From assembly GCA_949128115.1 (NCBI GenBank), contig OX421961.1, positions 107,988,363-108,052,362 of the forward strand: a stretch of 64,000 nt of DNA, given 5' to 3'. Below are positions 55,743 through 64,000 of the stretch, one piece after another. The notes under the pieces were generated by a model. It did not search any database, was not told the DNA's origin, and saw nothing but the letters and a program-made list of their open reading frames with translations. The DNA is from Anaspis maculata (taxonomy: Eukaryota; Arthropoda; Insecta; Coleoptera; Scraptiidae). Within the stretch, counting starts at the first letter, position 1, and each line of letters starts with the position of its first letter. The translations under genes and the position numbers were made by a program.

Positions 55743-58321
55743 TAGTAGTACGTATGAATCTTGGTGTTATTATAGTTGGGAGTTACCATGTCTGTAAAAG
55801 TTTGGCCACCCTTTCCAATTTGTTATTTGAGACCCTTAGAGACATTTAAGAAGGGTGGCCAAAGTGAGTCTCTGGAAAGTTTCCTGCAGGACACCGAAAA
55901 CAAGATGGCGGCTCAAAAATATCGGAAACAATTATAACTCGGCCTTTAGTTGACCTACAAATGAAATTTAAACGGTTATATTTATGTTCACCCTTTTGTT
56001 GAAGGACATACATAATTAAAAAAAAAAGTAGGGTAACAGCACCAGTAAATGAGGACTTTTTCCCAATATTTTGTGATGTTTTTTCTCGACTGCACTGACT
56101 GCGCCTAATGTAATGTACAATTGCTTTTCAGGGCTTTTGGAGGCAATTTAGGCAGGTGGCCAAACTGAGCCACCAGGAAGTTCAACAAAGGGCCCCGAAG
56201 ACAAGATGGCCGACAAAAATATCGAAATTAATTATTATAATTCGGCTTATATTTTATATTTGACCTACAAATAAAATGCATCAGCATTTTACTTTTTGTT
56301 GATGAACATGATGATTACTTAAAATTCTTAATGTAAGGGTAACAGCACCAGTAGTAAATAATTAAATTCCAAAAAAATAGAGTCTTTTGCGATGCACTGA
56401 CTGCACCTAGTGTATCTCTGTCCTGCCTAGGGCCAAAGTGAGTCTCGGGGAAGTTCCCCGCAGAATCTCGAGAACAAGATGGCGGTCAAAACTATCGGAT
56501 TATAGTTCAGTCAGCTTATATTCGACCTACGAATAAAATTTAAACGATTATCCATCAAACGATATATATCTATTGATCGCAATTGGTCTGATTATTTATT
56601 GTTTTATCTCCTGTTTATGAATAAAGGTGATTTCAAAATCTGCATGTAGAGTAACAGCACCAGTAAATGATCGCATTCCGCATTTTTTCTCAATACTTGG
56701 AGCGTTCTTCCTTCTTCCCTCGGCAATGACCGCATGCATGCATAAAAATGTCAGGATTGGAAATAACAATAACAAGACTCATACGCCATGTACACAGAAT
56801 TGAAGTCCCACAAGTCGAGCCACAAGTCAGATATTTCTTGTCATAAGTGAACAAGAATGGAATAATTATTATAATCAGCTATAAGTGAACAAAATCTTCA
56901 ACCAAAGGAGGAATGATTTGAACTAAACTAAACGCTCGTTTTGTAGCATGAGGGGATCAAGACAGACATCATTATCATAATCATCAAATTCTCATTTCCA
57001 AGACTAGTTGCATGCGTACCTCCATCCCTTCCTATCCTGTGCTAACCTACGTATTCCCCTGATGGTCAAATATCAAATATCCTACATACCCAATTGCTTG
57101 TCTGGGAGCAGTGATCTAACCTCTGGGTCTACCTCTGTTCCTCTTTATCACCCCACCCCCCGGCTGAAGTACATCTCGAACTAGTCCTTTAATTGTGCCC
57201 CAAAAGGTATCCTACTATTCCATTATTCCTCTTCTTTACTGTTTTCCATATATTCCTTTTTTTCTTACTTTTTCCAGTACCTACTAATGCATTTTCTAAT
57301 TAGTCTTGTCCCCCATATAATTTTCCCATCGCGAGTAGTATCCCTTCTACCTGCCTGCCTTTTCTTCATTTTCGCTCAAAATATCTTCCGGTTCGTTTCT
57401 GTTGTCAGTGTTACTTGGCTCGATATCCCTGAAATAAGTCAGTTTTCCCTACTTCTCACTCATCTTCCACTTCTTTGCACATCTCTTCAATCCATTGTTT
57501 TTTGGCTTTCCTGCACTTTCGAATTAGTTCAGACATCGTGACAATATTTATTCATTACTGAAAAGGTACAGCAATCCATGGATACGATGGCTTATAGCTG
57601 TATTCATTTGAGTCGAAAGGACCCGAGTTACTCTGATTCAAATTGCTCAAAAAAAAATTGCAAAAAACTTGATTTTTTTTAGAAATTTATCATTCACTAC
57701 TGGTGCTGTTACCCTACATTGAGAGTTTTAGGTAATTATCATGTTCATGAACAAAAGGTGAAACATTGATTATCGTTTCCATTTCATGTGCAGGTCGAAT
57801 ATAAAATATAAGCCGAATTATAATAATTAATTTCGATATTTTTGTCGCCCATCTTGTCTTCGGGTCCTTGTGTTAAACTTTCCGGTGGCTCACTTTGGCC
57901 ACCTGCCTAAATGTCTAAACTGCCTTCAAAGGCCTTAAAAAATGATTGTACATTACATTAGGTGCAGTCAGTGCAGTCGAGAAAAAACGTTGCAAAATAT
58001 TGGGAAAAGATGTAGTTCCCTCATTTACTGGTGCTGTTACCCTACATTATTTTTTTTAATTATCTATGCTCTTCAACAAAAGGGTGAACATAAACATAAC
58101 CTTTGAAATTTCATTCGTAGGTTAACTAAAGGGCGAGTTATAATTGTTTCCGATATTTTTGAGCCGCCATCTTGTTTCCGGTGTCCTGCAGAAAAATTCC
58201 CAGAGACTCACTTTGGTCACCCTTCTTAAATGTCTCAAAAAGTCTCAAAGAACAAATTTAAAAGGGTGGCCAAACTTTTACAGGCATGGTAACTCCCAAC
58301 TATGAATTCATACGTACTATA
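55743..58321. mobile_element. 2.58-kb composite fold-back with repeated arm modules
   Basis: The ends are TAGTAGTACGTATGAAT and ATTCATACGTACTATA, then GTTGGGAGTTACCATG against its complement. Each arm is built of modules of roughly 270-300 bp that include GTGGCCAAA-GTGAGTC, ACAAGATGGCGG, a TATCGG block and AGGGTAACAGCACCAGTAA. Three modules are on the left (55.80-56.70 kb) and two, inverted, on the right (57.69-58.31 kb). The unique centre, 56.70-57.69 kb, has no coding frame I recognise. It interrupts a hAT-like element. Confidence 0.8.
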
Positions 58322-59760
58322 GCGCCGCTGACGAAAATTTTTGGGAAAAAGGGCGTGGCAAAAAACTGTATTTTTCAACATGCAAAATAGTTAACGGCCA
58401 AAATGGCATGATCTGTGCATTTTGTGATCAAAGCATGAAATTTGGCATACGTGTTCAGAAGACCCTCCTTCGCAATTCCAGATGTGGCGCCACGCAAGAT
58501 TTTGCACCAGAGGCACTGTATTGCGGTTAATATACCTGCTAGGGGTAAATTCTGGAAAAATGATCCCTGGCCGGTCTCTGGTATCGCAGTCGGTATTTTT
58601 TAGTTCTGTTTAGTTAAAACTACATGTAGAAATGAGTAAAGAGTACATTACCACAAGCAAAGTATCAGATGCTGCCTTTACACGTTGTTTTTATACATTT
58701 CAAGACCAATTTTGTTTTAATACAGGAAAGTTAGTGAAAAAACTGCCAAAACGTCGGCAAAAATATGGACGTCCTGAAAATTTGATATTTTTGTTCAGAA
58801 TTGAGTGGCCTATCACATATCCAAACTCGCCAAAAAGTGCACCCTGAAGCTTCGAGTTATTGGAGGGGAGGTGAAAAATTGCAACTCAAAATTCAGGGTA
58901 TGGAACCCTATGGAACCCGTCAATCCAATGGATGCAAATACGCCGTAGTTCGACGCATCACATCCCGTTGATACAATTTTGGCTCGAAAAGTGTCGATCG
59001 TTGTTGAAGGGGAGTTGCGGGCGAAGGCGAAACTCGGCTGGGTGGCTCTTTTTCTTCCTGAGCTATTAAGAATCGATCACGACAAGATTGGTATCTTTTC
59101 CGACTAAATTCAATGTTCCGAACTTGAATCCGATGTGTAAATTTGGTTAAAAACAAGTTCGAACAAGTCAACTTGAGGAAACCTGTTTTTTCTTTGACAA
59201 TTTTCACAAAACTTTTTTCACTGTTAGAAGTATGCATCTTTGGAAATGAACGATTTTCATGGAGATTGGGACTTGACCGTTGTTTCGTATAATCATTCTC
59301 ATTCTCCAGCCAAATTCCAACATTCTGCCGCCATCTTGGCCGCCATATTGAAATCTCTTACTAGTGGAACGATTTTCATGAAACTTGGAACTTAATTACC
59401 CTAGTCTATAGTATGATCATTTTGATTCTCAAGCCAAATTTCATGATTCTGACGCTATTTTGGCCGCCATATTGAAATTTCACCTAATCTTTTAGAAAAG
59501 AAGTGCGCTACTGAACCTCATGCCCATGAGGCATATTCGCTTGTTTTTTTTCTTAAGGCGACGGAGCTGCTTTGGCTCTTATAACGATAATATCTCCGCG
59601 TGGTCAATTTTACGGCAGTAGATATTATGCAAGCGGAAGAAGTGACATTTCTTTGATTCCAGTTGCCAGCAGCCGCCCTTTTTTTGAAAAAAGTCACAGG
59701 AAACATTAATGACATTCTGAGCTAACAACACCAAGAAGATGACGAAGGTATGGTGGATAA
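58322..59760. other. hAT-like remnant, then dispersed repeats
   Basis: 58322-58400 continues the hAT-like element. The stretch 59290-59490 contains the ATGGCGGCCAAG family in inverted form (GGCCGCCATATTGAAAT, twice). A 105-codon minus-strand frame (58920-59237) loosely resembles non-coding sequence near 15380-15480 and is not called as a gene. Confidence 0.45.
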
Positions 59761-61656
59761 ACAGTGTCGTAGTTATGCAAATGGCATATAATTCCCATTC
59801 GGGCAGGAGACATTAATTCGAAGTCGGAATGGGCATGAAAGCCGAAACGGAATCGCATTGGATGGAGCAAATAAAACGCATCTTGCCGCTCACAACATCC
59901 GGTAATTTTGAAATTTTTCGAAATAATCGCAGTACAATTATTTCATTTTCAATTTTTACTGTTTATATGCAAATGCGAATGCACATAAATTATTCCGAAC
60001 CGCACAGCAAAAAAACATTAAAGTTCGTAATTACCCGCCATTAGCTGCACATCTCACGCAAGCGTTTTCGATCGGATTTAAACTTATAAATGTTAAAATT
60101 TTAATTTGCAATGGCGCCGACACTTTCCTGTAATTACAAAAGGCAGGCATCAGCGCAGCAGGAAAATATTGTGTATGATATTACCAATTATTGACGCTAA
60201 GTGGTTTTTACCACTCGTAAAATTGCATCGACCCAAATGCGAGAATAACCGACAATTACATTTTTTCTTTTTATCTCTTTTCAACGCCGTCATCTCTTCT
60301 CTTTCGCTGCTTGCTTGAACCTCAACGCCTTCCGTACCCTTTCAGTGCCTCCGCATCGTATCGGATGGTGGATCTCGGAAGGTGTGCAAAAACAGCCCAC
60401 CGAACAAAGTCCTCCGACAGTTTTATCGAAAGAGAGGTCGACATTTATTCGATAATGCGGATAATTTACTGCGTCAGAAATGACAGTTACCAACTGTTGA
60501 CACATGTCAACAGAAAGGTCCGTCACACTGGGGGGTCCCAGGCGCTTTTTGTCTAGTGGTCAGGTTACACTCGTTTAAAAATTAATTTTAGAGGCGCCAA
60601 TGCGGCAATACTTTGAGACGGCTCCTTTGAAACTTCAAGTAAATCGAATATTTTCAGCTAGAGTGAACTGGATTATAATGATATATCCAAGAGCAATGAT
60701 GGCAATGTTGCATTACAATGCGCAAGAGTGTTATGATGTTCAATTAATTAGCGCGGCAAGAGAATGAAAGGAACCTTGTGTTGGGGGTACTCCGCGAGAG
60801 ATTAATTATTATAAAAAGAATTTAATTAAGTTAGTTCGCTGATCGAAACAACCTTCCCATATAATCACACTTAATACATAGGTGGTGCGTAGATTATTTA
60901 TGTGCCATTATCTTGATTTTGAAAAAGAAAAATCTAATCGCTGGCTACACCTTTACCGTACCTACCTATAAGGAAATTTTAATTACTTCAGGCTGCACCG
61001 TGACCTATAGACTTTGGATAATCATTGGCATGTCACGTTTATCCGATTCTGTGAAGAATGGTTTAATCGGGCCGCGGTTTTATCAGCTTAATCAATACTA
61101 TATTGACAAAAATTGTAGACATTTAAAATTTTACAACTAAGCGAGTGTTCAATAAAATTTCAAGTTGAAGTAGACGAGCTCATGCTAAATTGTATTGTTC
61201 AATCAAAAAACTTCCAATTGGGAACGGGTAATTGACCACTAGCAAATGGTCTAATTTAGAACCTATCTCAGCCCTACATTTCCATCTATACTTGTGAAAT
61301 GAAATCCAACGCCCCTTACATTTCAACCCTCACTCTGATGCCAGAAGGAGTTCAAAAGAGGTCGCAATCAACTACTGGGACTCTTCTCGGTATTATATCA
61401 TAATTAGCATCCACTGATGTTCCAGCAATACATAAAAAAGAAATGGAAGTTCCTAGCAGTTATACGATCCGATTTCTAACGTTCCGATGCCTTTGGAAAG
61501 GAGAAATCTGAGGAATCACAGCTCACTCGAATCACACTAGGGTTGAACGCAGTATATTAGGGTAGCACAGGATAAGAGCTTGAGAAATACCTAATAGCGG
61601 CCCACAGCCCGCTTTGTGGAGACCCATCGAGGGGTTATTCATATGGTGCATGAGTA
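59761..61656. other. Repeat-poor, single-copy-looking stretch
   Basis: No exon or element end was recognised. It holds homeodomain- and POU-like words (ATATGCAAATG near 59964; TTAATTATTATAAAAAG near 60800; TTTAATTAAG near 60820) and a more mixed composition than its surroundings. It is a candidate regulatory region only by appearance. Confidence 0.3.
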
Positions 61657-61973
61657 TAGGGTGATTGCAGAGGGAATTTATGGCAAAATGTCAATAGTGT
61701 CATTGTCATCTGTCAAGTTTCATCCATGTTGGAGTCAACGTCAACCGGACTAACCTCACTCAATACTGTAATTTTCACGTGTTTTGTTCACATACTGTTT
61801 TGTTCGGCGTTTACGAGATCAAGATTGTGATTTCTAATCATTCTATCATTCTAAAAATGCTTTACACCTGTTATGGGCCCCAATGCAATTCCACAACAAA
61901 CGTCAAAACATAACTATCGACCCTTGCGCTGCCTGCCGGTGATCAAATGAACGAATTTCATGCAATCACCCTA
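61657..61973. mobile_element. MITE family B, copy 2 (uninterrupted)
   Basis: Ends TAGGGTGATTGCA and TGCAATCACCCTA; 317 bp. It aligns with 11667-12170 after removal of the hairpin there (shared GTCAATAGTGTCATTG, GAGTCAACGTCAACCGGAC, TGCGCTGCCTGCCGGTGATC). Confidence 0.85.
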
Positions 61974-64000
61974 TTAGCAGTCCAGTTCCATCAAGAGGTT
62001 CTTGGTTAAGGTCTATCTATGTCTGTCCGTGAATCACTATGACCAAAACACAAACCAGAACCAAGATTATAACAAAATAACGCCACAACCAACCTACAGA
62101 ACACAGGACGTATTTAACACAAAAGAGGTTATGATTTTTTGACGTTGAAATCAAATTGAGGTACAATTACACTGCCATCTTTGCCAATAATTCTTTTAGG
62201 TTTTCAGAGATTTTTCTGTAATCCAAAGAATCCATCAGCCTTTGTTGAATAATTTACTTAGAAAGTCGTCGTCAAGTCAGATGCCGTGCGCAGAACCTAT
62301 AATCGCAGATGTCGGTCGCTTGTTACATCATTGGTTGTACTGTACTTATACTGAAGTGTCACATCTGTCAAAAGGCATTTGATGCATTTGACAGCCAGCG
62401 GTGAATGCCATATTAGGGTTGACATAATGTTAATAATTTTACCTAGTTTTTATTATTACGTGGTATATGTAAGTTCTTTGATATTGCAGGTTGATTATTG
62501 CATCAAATACCTACGTATCGTTGTTGAAAACGCCAACGACAAAATGCAGCTTTACAACTGCAGACTTGAATCATTCATGTGATATTCATTGAAATATACA
62601 ATTGCTAGTTCACAGCCAATTAATCCAGCTTTCACGGTGCGGTTACTTATTAAAATCGACCGTGTCCCGGTAACCGTTTATTAGGTCTTAATTTGGAATT
62701 TTATTTTGTCAAACGATATTCAGTCATGATATATGCAAATTACACGTTATAGGTATATATACCTACTTGTATTAGGTGGATATGTAGAAATAGATGAATA
62801 TAAATCGACGACGGAATAACGTACGGAGAGTAATACACAATCATGACGTTTAACAATTTATGGCGCGGTTAAGGCGGCGTTTCTCCGCTGCTCAATTCAA
62901 CGACAAAGTTTTGAATTATTCGAAAGCTTTTCTATTGGGGACATTTTGGGCCGCATATAATACCGATAGATATGGAAAAATAACTTACGGCTATTTTATT
63001 TATGGCATCGTAGTATTTGGCATGACTGGGCCCTCCTTTCATTCCGATTTATATTCCTTTTCCAGAAGCGGAGGGTCAAGATGTCGCCCATGTGTCATCC
63101 CGCACACGCGATCCAGTAAGCGGTGGGTGCATTATTCATTACCCTTTGATATTTTGGATTCCAGATATCAGAGAATGAAACCAAAACGTCAAATTAGGAT
63201 CATTTCAACTCCAAAATCATCTCAACACATTATTGTGCGACCATATAGATATCTTTTGTTAGGACCGAGGTTAGGACGTTACAAATAATGCCACATTGCG
63301 GATGGGGTTTGCGGTTCATCTAGGTTGATTTCGTTAATGGATTATAAATACTATGTTTATATATAAAAAATTGCCAGACCATAACCCATGTGATTTAAAT
63401 AAATGTTATGTACAAACTTTAATTAGTGTAATTGTTCCGTAATTAGTCCTGAAACATTTATGGGAATCGGAACTAAAATTACATACCTGAAATAAAGCCA
63501 TACCTAGATGTGCATGTCTCTATTACATTTATAAATTGTCATGCAATTGCCATTTTGTTCGTTCTATTGTGATGGAGCTCCATGCTGCAATTTTCAACAT
63601 TTAATTCCGTTAACTATGCATGACATTTTGCGTATTGTTAAGAAATACGTTATTTATATTACTTTTGCAAAAAATAAATCTTTTTCCATTTCAAAGGCGG
63701 TTTTTGCCAAAGTATAATGACACTCAAGATACTTACATATAATTCCTAGAAAAACAACGTTCAAGAGCTTTTTTATTGGACCTGCTCATGCTGTTTTCCG
63801 CATGAAAATGCTTTTATTGGCTGAGATATTGAGATATTTATAACAGAGACTTACAAAAATTCAACGTTTTAACATGATAGTTAGGATATATTATCATTAG
63901 GTATTTCCATTAGTTATTATGCTAGAAAATCGGCGCAAAAAAAGTACCATTACTTATATTAGAGCTTGCTGTTTTGATTTGACGTCTTATCAGTAAGTAT
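61974..64000. other. Repeat-poor right end; no gene confirmed
   Basis: A 142-codon plus-strand frame (62860-63288) has no recognised domain; its reading MARLRRRFSAAQFNDKVL does not suggest a family. The sequence around it (AACAATTTATGGCGCGG near 62850) is not repeated in the window. I report it as unassigned, possibly regulatory. Confidence 0.3.

Noticed and set aside
62167..62235. 22-codon minus-strand frame (MDSLDYRKISENLKELLAKM...)
   Set aside because: It reads like a helix of a real protein, but there is a stop just upstream and no good acceptor, so it cannot be supported.
62860..63288. 142-codon plus-strand frame
   Set aside because: No recognised domain, no splice context, composition like translated non-coding DNA.

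Overview
The window looks like insect nuclear DNA. It is AT-rich, has GT-AG introns with one protein spread over many kilobases, and is densely packed with miniature and fold-back DNA transposons, non-LTR retrotransposon 3' ends and a solo LTR. Frequent GTAGGTA/TACCTAC words and the transposon types (mariner of the arthropod MARYTFEQ type, P-like, CR1/jockey-like) point to an arthropod. I cannot name the order from sequence alone.

Two genes are certain, both on the minus strand. The first is Ola1 (Obg-like ATPase 1). Six coding exons are visible: 29992-29808, 21702-21639, 8021-7894, 7832-7657, 6773-6696 and 1351-1254. The 3' end runs off the left edge, so the gene covers almost half the window. 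The second is an adenylate kinase 9 (Ak9) homologue, a single uninterrupted 2014-codon frame at 27838-21794. It lies wholly inside Ola1 intron 1 on the same strand and stops 91 bp before Ola1 exon 2. Two further exon-like segments on opposite strands lie 24 bp apart at 53835-53963 (+) and 54116-53988 (-). They have good splice sites, but I cannot name their proteins.

Left half (1-30 kb): Ola1 exons separated by introns filled with repeats. These include a CR1/jockey-like 3' fragment (4.56-5.17 kb), a 2.35-kb fold-back carrying a hAT-like insertion with an 8-bp target duplication (9.1-11.5 kb), a MITE with a second hairpin MITE inside it (11.7-12.2 kb), a 1-kb fold-back (13.1-14.2 kb), a 1-kb repeat in two inverted copies (14.2-15.2 and 19.3-20.2 kb), and a 618-bp near-perfect palindrome with its own target duplication (18.5-19.1 kb).

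Right half (30-64 kb): mostly mobile-element debris. It holds a TIR-bounded unit with a dead non-LTR RT tail (30.6-31.5 kb), an internally deleted mariner (34.0-35.0 kb), nested palindromes (35.0-35.5 kb), an RT tail split by a 1.76-kb fold-back (37.0-39.2 kb), a P-like remnant with 47-bp TIRs (42.1-43.05 kb), a solo LTR (45.55-46.08 kb), further fold-backs (47.9-48.8, 51.9-53.4 and 55.7-58.3 kb) and a second hAT-like element (54.85-55.64 kb). The fold-back at 51.9-53.4 kb is the most unusual: its arms are arrays of about 20-bp tandem units, in the manner of Drosophila FB elements. From about 59.7 to 64 kb, and at 20.3-21.3 and 32.9-33.9 kb, mobile elements are scarce and the sequence looks single-copy. 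These may be regulatory, but that is inference.

There is no sign of an operon, CRISPR array, virus or toxin gene. I found no tRNA or rRNA gene by eye.
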